Assembly: GCA_003487525.1 (NCBI GenBank)
Contig: DNDT01000287.1
Span: 8,601-16,221, forward strand
Length of the DNA stretch: 7,621 bases
Direction: 5' to 3'
Source of the DNA: Flavobacteriales bacterium
Lineage (GTDB): Bacteria; Bacteroidota; Bacteroidia; Flavobacteriales_E; Vicingaceae
The position numbers were made by a program, and so were the translations under genes. Below are positions 1 to 7,400 of the stretch, one piece after another (position 1 is the first letter of the stretch; each line of letters opens with the position of its first letter). The notes beneath the pieces are model-generated. The model was given only the letters and a program-made list of their open reading frames with translations. It had not been told where the DNA came from and searched no databases.

Positions 1-49
1 CCTCTAAAATCGACGCTTTGTGTTCTCTTATTAAGCTAATGGGAATCAT
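1..49 (-). CDS. serS: Partial seryl-tRNA synthetase (N-terminus only)
   Basis: An open frame starts with ATG at 49-47 on the minus strand and leaves the window at the left edge. Its 16 complete codons read MIPISLIREHKASILE. This resembles the start of bacterial seryl-tRNA synthetase, where a short hydrophobic strand is followed by an I-R-E-N/H-K motif that opens the helical arm binding the long variable arm of tRNA-Ser. The enzyme would charge tRNA-Ser in the cytoplasm. Position supports the call: serS follows rplU and rpmA in other Bacteroidota. The start lies only 15 nt beyond the T-tract of the rpmA terminator, and no separate promoter is evident, so expression may depend on readthrough. 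The call rests on 16 residues plus gene order, so it is moderately sure. Confidence 0.62.
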   Translation of the reverse strand, partial: MIPISLIREHKASILE

Positions 50-64
50 CTTCCGAATGTGTTT

Positions 65-115
65 AAAAAAAAAAGCTCCTGCCGGTCCATTAAATGTAAA
101 TGGTCTGACAGGAGC
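65..115 (-). terminator. Rho-independent terminator after rpmA
   Basis: On the minus strand the arm at 115-109 (GCTCCTG) pairs perfectly with 81-75 (CAGGAGC). The stem continues inward through an imperfect segment to a paired CCAT/ATGG block around a small A/T-rich loop near 92-98. Directly after the hairpin, on the same strand, come ten T residues (74-65). This is a classic intrinsic terminator, located 20 nt past the rpmA stop codon. There is no T-tract on the plus-strand side, so it acts leftwards only. Confidence 0.88.
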
Positions 116-134
116 AAGCTAAATGATTCTTTCG

Positions 135-392
135 TTAAGATTTCTCTACAACGGAAACGTAAGACCTGTTGTCTCTTTTCTTTCTGAATTCTACAGTACC
201 GTCAGCTAATGCGTATAAGGTATGATCCTTTCCCATTCCGACGTTCTTACTTGGATTGTGTACTGTTCCTCTCTGTCTTACCAGTATATTTCCGGCCTTG
301 GCTTCCTGACCACCGAAAATTTTAACGCCGAGTCGCTTGCTGTGGGATTCGCGACCATTGTTAGAACTACCTGCTCCTTTCTTATGTGCCAT
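135..392 (-). CDS. rpmA: 50S ribosomal protein L27
   Basis: L27 belongs to the large ribosomal subunit; its flexible N-terminus reaches towards the peptidyl transferase centre and helps place tRNA. The 85-residue product has the usual bacterial length. It begins [16 protein letters not shown], the conserved glycine/serine/lysine-rich N-terminus, followed by [12 protein letters not shown], the core motif ILVRQRGT (about residues 36-43), [14 protein letters not shown] (about 52-65) and the basic FRKKRDNR segment. There is no extra N-terminal leader of the kind cleaved in Firmicutes. The start is fixed by the conserved first residues, and an AGG lies a few bases upstream. It follows rplU by 12 bp, so the two are almost certainly co-transcribed from the promoter upstream of rplU. 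An intrinsic terminator follows. Confidence 0.98.
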   Translation of the reverse strand: MAHKKGAGSSNNGRESHSKRLGVKIFGGQEAKAGNILVRQRGTVHNPSKNVGMGKDHTLYALADGTVEFRKKRDNRSYVSVVEKS

Positions 393-404
393 TTTCCTGA
401 GGGT

Positions 405-1034
405 TTATTTTTTAGTGTCTTTTTTAGGTTCAGCCTTTTTTGCAGTTGCGCTTTTTGTGCTCTTCGCAGCAGTTTTGGGGGCAGCTTTTTTGGCTGTGGT
501 GCTCTTTGCAGCAGTCTTTTTGACCGGGGCAGCGGCACTTTTTGCCTTTGGTTCAGCTTTTTTAGCGCTTGCAGCTTTTGGAGCTGAAGCTTTTGGAGCT
601 GAAGCTTTTGGTGCTGCGGCTTTTGGAGTCTCGGCTTTTGGTGCTGCTTTCTTCTCCGCAACCGGAGCTTTCGCCTCGGCCTTTGGAGCTTCGGTTTTTG
701 CTTTGCTGATTTTAGAGCCACCTTTTTCAAGAATGGATTCGATCATGATCTTTGTCAAATCCTGTCGATGACCATTTCTCTTTTGGTAACCCTTTCTTCT
801 TTTCTTTTTAAAGACGTGAACTTTATCACCTCTTAGATGCTCTATTATTTTTCCGGTTACGGCGGCATCTGCTACAGCTGGGGCGCCAACAGCAATCTTA
901 CCGTCATTTTCAATCAGCAATACCTGATTAAATGACACCTGGTCTCCTTCTTTTCCGTCCAAACGGTGAACGAAGATCTGCTGGTCTTTTTCTACTTTGA
1001 ACTGTTGCCCCGCTATTTCTACAATCGCGTACAT
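405..1034 (-). CDS. rplU: 50S ribosomal protein L21 with long Lys/Ala/Pro-rich C-terminal tail
   Basis: L21 is a large-subunit protein that binds 23S rRNA. Residues 1-106 form a complete L21 core: MYAIVEIAGQQFKVEK at the start, GDQVSFNQVLLIENDG, VGAPAV, and the C-terminal basic motif VHVFKKKRRKGYQKRNGHRQ (about residues 72-91), which is the family signature. Typical L21 is about 100-105 residues; this one has 209. Residues 107-209 are low complexity, dominated by Lys, Ala, Pro, Ser and Thr, with APKAS and AKK-type units and almost no aromatic residues, much like the tail of histone H1. The tail is in frame without an intervening stop, so it should be translated; it is probably disordered and may bind RNA or DNA (inference). 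C-terminal extensions of L21 also occur in other Bacteroidota as far as I recall, so this may be a lineage trait. First gene of the rplU-rpmA operon. Confidence 0.96.
   Translation of the reverse strand: MYAIVEIAGQQFKVEKDQQIFVHRLDGKEGDQVSFNQVLLIENDGKIAVGAPAVADAAVTGKIIEHLRGDKVHVFKKKRRKGYQKRNGHRQDLTKIMIESILEKGGSKISKAKTEAPKAEAKAPVAEKKAAPKAETPKAAAPKASAPKASAPKAASAKKAEPKAKSAAAPVKKTAAKSTTAKKAAPKTAAKSTKSATAKKAEPKKDTKK
574..648 (-). repeat. Five tandem 15-bp units within rplU
   Basis: On the plus strand five consecutive 15-mers start with GCTTTTGG (574, 589, 604, 619, 634). The first two are identical (gcttttggagctgaa) and the others differ at a few bases. Each unit encodes five residues of the L21 tail on the minus strand, giving A-P-K-A-S/A/E type steps. 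Because the unit is a multiple of three, gain or loss of copies keeps the reading frame. Confidence 0.85.
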
Positions 1035-1059
1035 GTATACAGTATTAAAATTTGGGCTG

Positions 1060-1091
1060 CAAAGATATATAAAAGATATAGCTTGTGCAAC
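1060..1091 (-). promoter_or_regulatory. Bacteroidota-type promoter for rplU-rpmA
   Basis: Read on the minus strand, GTTG (1091-1088) is separated by 20 nt from TATCTTTG (1067-1060). The known Bacteroidota vegetative promoter has a -33 TTTG and a -7 TAnnTTTG about 19-20 nt apart. The -7 element is a full match and the -33 element matches three of four bases. Transcription would begin near 1053, leaving an untranslated leader of about 20 nt before the rplU start codon at 1034. Confidence 0.62.
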
Positions 1092-1191
1092 GGATTTTTT
1101 AACTCCTGTATTTTTATTAAATAGTTTTCAACGCTTTGGTCTTGATTACTACTGAAATTGGTACATAAAATTAACTTTACGAATTGCTACT

Positions 1192-1219
1192 TTTACGGGC
1201 ATATACCTAATTTACGGGC
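1192..1219 (+). repeat. 9-bp direct repeat next to the start of the secreted-protein gene
   Basis: The 9-mer TTTACGGGC occurs at 1192-1200 and 1211-1219, 19 bp apart start to start, or nearly two helical turns. The second copy ends 2 bp before the ATG at 1222. A shorter related TTTACG lies at 1176-1181. Two same-face copies could be a binding site for a regulator, but with only two copies chance cannot be excluded. The sequence offers no purine-rich Shine-Dalgarno site, which is normal in Bacteroidota. Confidence 0.35.
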
Positions 1220-1221
1220 CT

Positions 1222-4200
1222 ATGAGACATTGTACTGTTTTTACATTTCTGATCATCTTCTTTTTTAATGTAAAAGCACAAAGTCTTGATTGGAACAGGT
1301 TGCTTGAGGAACAATCGGGCGGCGGATTTTCCTATGGTCATAAAACAGACATAGGCACAGGTGGTCAGATTACGATATCAGGGATGTTTTCCGTACCTGT
1401 TGATTTTGATCCGGACGCAAATTCTTCGCATGTACTTAGTCCGGCCGGAGATCAGAATGTGTTTTTCGGAAAATACAGCAGCGAAGGTGCGTTGAACTGG
1501 GTAAATATTCTGGAGGGCACAGATTCAATAACCCTGAGTGGAATGGATTTAGACGGGTCCGGCAATGTTCTGGTAAATGGATATTTCAATGATTCCATCG
1601 ATTTGAATCCGGGACCGGGTCAGGCTCTTTACATCCCGGCTTCAGCGAATGCCGAAGATTTTTTCATTTCAAAGTACAGTTCCACGGGTGCATTTTCCTG
1701 GGCGAGACAAATCAGTTCGACCGTTCATGTGAGGTCGAAAGATCTTACTCTTGATAATTCAGGAAACATCATTGTTGCGGGGGAAACAAACGGATCCACC
1801 GATTTTGATCCGGGTGCAGGGACCCAAATTGCAAACACGTCTGACGATTATTTGTTCGTTGCCAGGTATAATTCTTCCGGAAATTATTCGAACTCGATCA
1901 CCATGGGAGTTGCGGGCTCAGACCAGCGGATGCTCGACCTTGAAGTAGATGCCGGCGGAAACATATACATTGCGGGTCGTTTTCAGGGAGTTGTCGATTT
2001 CGATCCTTCAACGGGCACAACAGCACTTACCGCTCAGGGCAGTGACGATTATTTTATTGCCAAGTACAATTCTTCCCTTCAGCTTCAATGGGCTTATCGC
2101 CTCGGGAGCATTGCTGCAGAGGGAGAATATCTGAAAATGGAAATCAGCGGAACACAACTGATCGTAACCGGAAGTTTTCAAAACAGCATCGACATAGACC
2201 TGAAAGCAGGAACCAACTTGCTGACCAGCAACGGGAACTACGACGTTTTTCTGGCCCGTTATAATCTGTCTGCGGATCTTCAGGCTTCGGCTTCCTTCGG
2301 GGGATCGGGCAAAGACGAATCACAGGCTCTTCGTTTCTACAACAACGACTCCATCTATATTTCAGGTCATTTTCAGGGAACAGTCGATTTTGACCCGGGC
2401 ACGGGTTCAAAACAGCTGAGTGCCGGTGGTTCTCAAACCTTGTTTTTTGCCGCCTATAATAATTCATTTGGCCTGAACTGGGCATCCAAAATTTCAGGTT
2501 CTGCAGGCATTTACAGTGCAAACATTGACCACATGAACGGTGCTCCCATGCTGTTCGGCAGGATTGGAGGTGGCTCGGCCAACTTTAACTCTGCCTGGCC
2601 CCAGGCACGGAATTATTCGGGCCCCGCATCGTTTATCGCCAAATATGAAAAATGCGGAGATTTAATGATTACACCCACCATCACCGATGCCGATTGCGGA
2701 GTAAAGAATGGAAGTGCCGGCGTCTCTGTTCAGGGAGGCATCGCACCATATAAATATCAATGGACCAGTGGAGACACACTGGCCACGGCCGACAGCCTTG
2801 CTGCCGGCTCTTATTTGGTAACAGTCACAGATGTAAATGGGTGTGCGAGCACCTCAGATCCGGTCCTCATCAATGATGTTGACGGACCTGTCGTAAGCGT
2901 TCAGACACTGGTGAATGTGAGTTGCCAGGGTGGAAATGACGGAGCCATTGTCATTACGGTAAGCGGGGGGAGCCTGCCGTATTCGTACAGCTGGTCAACG
3001 GCAAGTACAAGTAAAAACATCAATGGACTGAAAGCGGGAATATATGAAATCACCGTGACCGATGGCGACAAATGTAAGTCCACAAAGCGCATAAGTGTTT
3101 CTCAACCGGATGCAATTTCTGTGGTTCCCATCATCTCGGAACCGAGTTGCGGAAATACCGATGGGGTAATAACAGCGGTTGCCAGCGGAGGAACCGCACC
3201 TTACACATATAGCTGGACACCGGGAGGAACAGGAGGTACGCAGTTTAACGTGGGAGCCGGTGTTTACCGGGTGCTGGTGACCGATGCAAAAAATTGCACC
3301 TACTCTCATACCATGGCCCTAAGTGATGATCTGGCAGCCGATATTACCGTCGGTAGTATTAATGATGCCACCTGCTGTACAGGAGGAGGCAGCATCAATG
3401 TCAATGTCACGGGCGGATCTCCCGGATATTCATTTCTGTGGACACCCGGTAACATGACCACCCAAAACATAAGCGGTTTGCAGCCGGGTGAATACGATTT
3501 GATTGTGACCGACGCTGCACCTTGCAAGGCGGCATTTTCGGCCGAAGTGAAAGCAGTGAAATCGGCCGCACCCGAAATATGTCTGGTCGATGTCGATTCG
3601 GCAACCGGCAACGCACAAGTGGTTTGGGAGAAACCGTCGAGTCGGGGAGACATTGATTTTTACAGCATCTACCGTGAAACCACAACAAAGAATGTCTACG
3701 ACCTAATCAAGGACGGCATTGATTTTGGAGACTTGAGCCTGTATCAGGACAAGTATGCCGATACCTGGATCAGGCCCTGGTCCTATAAACTTTCATCGAC
3801 CGATACCTGTGGAATAGAATCTTACCAGAGTACGGCACATACAACCATACATACGGTCGTGACAAAAAATCCACAGGGTGATATCAACATTTTTTGGACA
3901 CACTATAAGGGTAATTTCCCGGTTCTTTCCTACGACTGTTACAGGCAGACAACGGATTCGGGAAATCAATACATCGGTAAATGGACGGCCAGCATACAAA
4001 CCTATGTGGACAGAAATCCTCCTTCGACGGGAGCGGATTTGGTTTACTACATATCGGCGAGTCACCCAACCGGATGTACGGCTACCGAAGCGGTGAGTAA
4101 AAATTCAATGAGATCAAACAGAGGAAGCATCAATCCACCAAAATTCGCGGATTCCACCAGTGCGGTAGAAGGGCATCTCGAACTTTCGGAATACCGGATT

Positions 4201-4443
4201 TATCCCAATCCGAATGCCGGCACCTTTATCATGGACGTGAATTCCGAATTCGCCGGTATCATGACGGTCGAAATTGTTGACATAAATGGACGAATGGTTC
4301 AGACAGCTAACAAAATGGTTTATGCGGGCTCCAATTCGATTCGTTTTAACCTTGAAAATTTACCAAACGGATTTTATCTGTTGCAATTGAATCTGAACAA
4401 TGAACGCTCCTTTGCCAGGGTGATGATCAATTCGACAGAATAG
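1222..4443 (+). CDS. Secreted T9SS-sorted protein: DFDPG propeller, SprB repeats, FnIII-like domains
   Basis: A 1073-residue exported protein of unknown specific role. Residues 1-19 form a signal peptide (MRHC, a long Phe/Leu/Ile core, then VKA before Q20). Residues ~25-478 contain seven units with a DFDPG-like motif at 61, 127, 194, 259, 324, 389 and 454, each followed by an F-(I/V/F)-x-(K/R)-Y strand; this fits a seven-bladed beta-propeller of the SBBP type. Residues ~486-775 hold four SprB-like repeats (GG-x-x-PY-x-Y-x-W, then G-x-Y-x-(V/L)-x-VTD). Residues ~784-975 look like two fibronectin-III domains. Residues ~990-1073 form a type A T9SS sorting domain (YPNPNAGTF at 994, G-R-M-V, LPNGFYLLQL). 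SprB in Flavobacterium is a gliding adhesin, so an adhesive or surface role is plausible, but only the repeat is shared. The start is the only one giving the signal peptide. The receptor gene starts 9 bp after its stop. Confidence 0.93.
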   Translation: MRHCTVFTFLIIFFFNVKAQSLDWNRLLEEQSGGGFSYGHKTDIGTGGQITISGMFSVPVDFDPDANSSHVLSPAGDQNVFFGKYSSEGALNWVNILEGTDSITLSGMDLDGSGNVLVNGYFNDSIDLNPGPGQALYIPASANAEDFFISKYSSTGAFSWARQISSTVHVRSKDLTLDNSGNIIVAGETNGSTDFDPGAGTQIANTSDDYLFVARYNSSGNYSNSITMGVAGSDQRMLDLEVDAGGNIYIAGRFQGVVDFDPSTGTTALTAQGSDDYFIAKYNSSLQLQWAYRLGSIAAEGEYLKMEISGTQLIVTGSFQNSIDIDLKAGTNLLTSNGNYDVFLARYNLSADLQASASFGGSGKDESQALRFYNNDSIYISGHFQGTVDFDPGTGSKQLSAGGSQTLFFAAYNNSFGLNWASKISGSAGIYSANIDHMNGAPMLFGRIGGGSANFNSAWPQARNYSGPASFIAKYEKCGDLMITPTITDADCGVKNGSAGVSVQGGIAPYKYQWTSGDTLATADSLAAGSYLVTVTDVNGCASTSDPVLINDVDGPVVSVQTLVNVSCQGGNDGAIVITVSGGSLPYSYSWSTASTSKNINGLKAGIYEITVTDGDKCKSTKRISVSQPDAISVVPIISEPSCGNTDGVITAVASGGTAPYTYSWTPGGTGGTQFNVGAGVYRVLVTDAKNCTYSHTMALSDDLAADITVGSINDATCCTGGGSINVNVTGGSPGYSFLWTPGNMTTQNISGLQPGEYDLIVTDAAPCKAAFSAEVKAVKSAAPEICLVDVDSATGNAQVVWEKPSSRGDIDFYSIYRETTTKNVYDLIKDGIDFGDLSLYQDKYADTWIRPWSYKLSSTDTCGIESYQSTAHTTIHTVVTKNPQGDINIFWTHYKGNFPVLSYDCYRQTTDSGNQYIGKWTASIQTYVDRNPPSTGADLVYYISASHPTGCTATEAVSKNSMRSNRGSINPPKFADSTSAVEGHLELSEYRIYPNPNAGTFIMDVNSEFAGIMTVEIVDINGRMVQTANKMVYAGSNSIRFNLENLPNGFYLLQLNLNNERSFARVMINSTE
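1294..2646 (+). repeat. Seven-fold ~65-residue DFDPG repeat (predicted propeller)
   Basis: The acidic motif recurs every 65-67 residues: DFDPD, DLNPG, DFDPG, DFDPS, DIDLK, DFDPG and NFNS, starting at nucleotides 1402, 1600, 1801, 1996, 2191, 2386 and 2581. About 20 residues after each motif comes a strand such as FFISKYSS, LFVARYNSS or YFIAKYNSS. Units 5 and 7 have lost parts of the acidic motif. The copy number of seven matches a closed seven-bladed propeller; the outer boundaries are approximate. Confidence 0.8.
2677..3546 (+). repeat. Four SprB-like repeats with conserved cysteine pairs
   Basis: Four units repeat with a period of 75-76 residues. Each starts near a Cys (C492, C568, C643, C718/C719), has a GG-x-x-PY/GY-x-(Y/F)-x-W core, a GxY strand and VTD, and ends in a second Cys (C541, C618, C692, C768). 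The Cys-to-Cys distance is 49-50 residues in every unit, suggesting one disulfide per repeat or lateral cross-links (inference). Unit 4 has a CC doublet. Confidence 0.85.
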
Positions 4444-4452
4444 CCATGAAAA

Positions 4453-7400
4453 ATGCACCGTCTACCGACACATACCTTGCTCCAAATTAAATCCGGGATA
4501 ATTTCAATACTGGTAAGCGGGACGCTATTCTTAAACGTATTCCCTGTTTTTGGTCAGATAAGTCTGGACATAGGCCAACTGCCCGTGCGCAATTATACAT
4601 CCAAAAATTACAAGGCAAGTCCGCAGAACTGGGATATCTCTCAGGATAAAAAGGGTCTAATGTATTTTGCAAATGCTGAAAAGGTTCTGATTTACGACGG
4701 TCTGACCTGGAATATGGTGCAATCCTCGAATGAATCAGGAATTCGTTCTCTGGATGTAAGTCCATCCGGAATGGTTTATGTGGGGGCGGTTGGAGATTTT
4801 GGATACCTGTCTGTCGATGATTTTGGAAAACAGGTTTTTGTTTCCCTGCGGCGCCTGTATAATCTGGATCCTCAGGAAATTCAGGATGTGTATTCCGTGA
4901 ATGCTTTTGAGGACGGAGTCTACTTCATGACCAAAAAGAATGTGTTTTTTTACGATGGCAAGAGCCTGAAAATATGGGAATCGGAGACCGAGTTTCAGTC
5001 GGCCTATAACCTGAATGGTCAATACATTGTCAACCAAATGTCCACAGGTCTTTGTCGGTTGATTAAAGACTCTATTGTTCCCCTTTCGCAGGTAACTGAT
5101 TTTAAAAACATCAAGATAGTTGACATCGTTTCGTATTCTGAAAACGACCACTTCGTTTTCACGGAAAACAACGGAATAAAACTCCTGTACAGGAAATCGG
5201 AAAACAAAAAAGGATTCACCGAATATACAGAAAGGATAGACCGTGAATTGAGTGAATATCAGTTAACCAATGGCTTGCTTGTCAACGATGAAATACTGTC
5301 GATCGGAACCTGGGGATATGGACTGCTGTTGGTGGATCGCGAAGGAAGAATTGTGCAACGTGTGAATTCGGACTACGATTTAAACGACGACGTCATAAAC
5401 GATCAGTTTCTGGATAAGGAAGGAAATCTCTGGCTTGCTACCTCCAACGGGATTTCTGTGGTCTCCTTCAATTCCAGGATTTCAAAATATGGGGGCAAGG
5501 CAAACATCAATGAGACCGTCGAGGACATAACTGTTTTTGACAACAAGGTATTTACCGCTACACATACCGGGTTGTTTTACTGGGACAAAGGCATTAAAAG
5601 CGGAGAATTCAAAAAAGTACAGGGCTTTGACCGGGAATGCTGGGGGCTCCTTCCGTTTAAATTTGGTAAATCGGAATTGCTGCTGGTTGCCGAAAACAAC
5701 GCCCTTTATCAGGTCGATAAAGAACTCTCAGTTCAGCGAATAACGGATTGCTACCCATGGACCATACATCAGTACTCAAAGGACTCTTCGATCGTTTTTG
5801 TCGGACTGGACGACGGGTTGTTGTGTCTGAGTTACATCGAAGGAAGTTGGGAAGTAAAAGAGAAGATTCCGGGAATAGACTATGCCGTGAACTCCATCGT
5901 GGAGGCGGAAGAAAATATCTTGTGGCTGGGAAGCCCCGGAAAGGCAACCAAACTAACACTGGAATGGATCCGGTCCATTGGCACCTACAGGTTTAAAATA
6001 AAAAGTTTTAATCAGAATGACGGCCTTCCTACGGGTGATGTTTGTGTCGAAATGATGGGCGATCAGCTCATGTTCGGCACCTCCGAGGGTATTTATTCCT
6101 TTAGCGAGGACAATCGGAAATTCAATAAGGAAAAGGATTTTGATCTTGCCTTTCAAAACAGACCGTTCCAGGTTCACCGATTGGCTTATCAGTACCCCGG
6201 CAAATTGTGGATGTCGGCGTATTTCGACGATAAGTTTTACCTGGGATACTTCCGCGATGACCGCACAGGATTGAGCTGGGTCGACAATGATTTCCTTCCC
6301 TTTTCGAGCGAAGTGTATCACTCCATTTTCCATGACGACGACGAAATTTCCTGGTTGGGTGGACCTGAAGGCTTGCTGAAATTTCAGGGAACAAAAAAGA
6401 GCAACGAAGAATTGCAGACCTTTGAGGTCTTAATCAGAAGCGTGGTTCTCAACAACGACTCTGTCTATTTTCATGGAAATGAAGCGGGCCTGAATTACGG
6501 AGACTCTGTTTTAAAAGCCGGAAAGGCCATTAAGTTATCGTACGACTACAATTCCATACGGTTTAATTTTTCATCCACCTATTACAAGTATCCACTTTAC
6601 AATCAGTACAGTGTTAAACTTGAAGGGTTTGACAAACAATGGTCCGAGTGGAGCAATGAATCAAAGGCTGTGTTTACCAATCTCTACGAAGGAGAATACA
6701 CGTTTCTGGTTAAAAGCAGGAACGCATACGGACAGGAATCCGGGATTTCGGAATATGTTTTTGACATTGATCCGCCGTGGTTCAGATCATGGTGGGCCTA
6801 CCTGATTTACATCGTATCTACGGTCCTGCTCGTTTTTGGAATCGTTTCGATGTACACTCAGAATCTGAAAGAAATTATCAGGGAAAAAACCAGGGAAGTT
6901 GTATTCCAGAAAGATGAAATTGAACGTCAAAAAAATGCGGTGGAATTCCAGCGGCAGGAGCTGGAATTGAAAAATGCGGATATCACGTCGAGCATTAATT
7001 ATGCGAAACGTCTGCAACATGCAATTCTACCGGAATCAAGTGTAATAAAACAACATTTGCCGAATAATTTCATTCTTTACAAACCAAAGGATATCGTATC
7101 TGGAGATTTTTACTGGATGGACCATGTAAACGGTGCTACCGGACATGATCTCACCTTGTTTGCCACGGTGGATTGCACCGGTCATGGAGTTCCCGGGGCC
7201 TTTGTGAGCATAGTCGGAAACGGTGGACTTCACCGGGCGGTTAAGGAGTTTGGACTGGTCGAACCGGCCCAGATTCTGGAGAAATTAAACGAAATCGTCA
7301 TCGAAACATTGAGCAAGGGTGAGAACGACATTCGTGACGGGATGGACATTTCGCTGTGCAGTTTCGATTTCGGAAAAATGGAAATGCAATTTGCAGGTGC

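Noticed and set aside
278..730. Minus-strand 150-residue Lys/Gln/Leu/Pro-rich frame overlapping rplU and rpmA
   Set aside because: It is a shifted frame of the same low-complexity tail and crosses the rplU/rpmA junction; no family resemblance.
337..771. Plus-strand open frames (222-587 and 337-771) opposite rplU/rpmA encoding Phe/Ala-rich hydrophobic peptides
   Set aside because: They are the complement of the Lys/Ala/Pro-rich L21 tail, whose codons avoid stops on the other strand. The membrane-like look is a by-product of composition; the conserved L21 and L27 proteins explain the DNA.
1172..1195. TAACTTTA (1172) and TACTTTTA (1188) as -7 promoter elements for the secreted-protein gene
   Set aside because: Both miss the final G of TAnnTTTG, and no TTTG-like -33 element lies about 19-20 nt upstream; the nearest TTTG (1135) is 33 nt away from the first.
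2144..3688. Minus-strand open frames inside the secreted-protein gene
   Set aside because: They are antisense to clear repeat domains with no recognisable start context or motifs; treated as chance frames.
4446..4490. ATG at 4446 as the start of the receptor gene, or a 14-codon leader peptide
   Set aside because: This frame stops at 4488-4490 after 14 codons and does not join the receptor frame. The ATG at 4453, seven bases later, gives a proper signal peptide. A leader-peptide role cannot be excluded but nothing supports it.
4735..5219. Minus-strand open frames inside the receptor gene (4735-5151, 5019-5219, 5953-6333, 7230-7508)
   Set aside because: They lie fully within a long plus-strand frame with recognisable domains and show no family motifs of their own.
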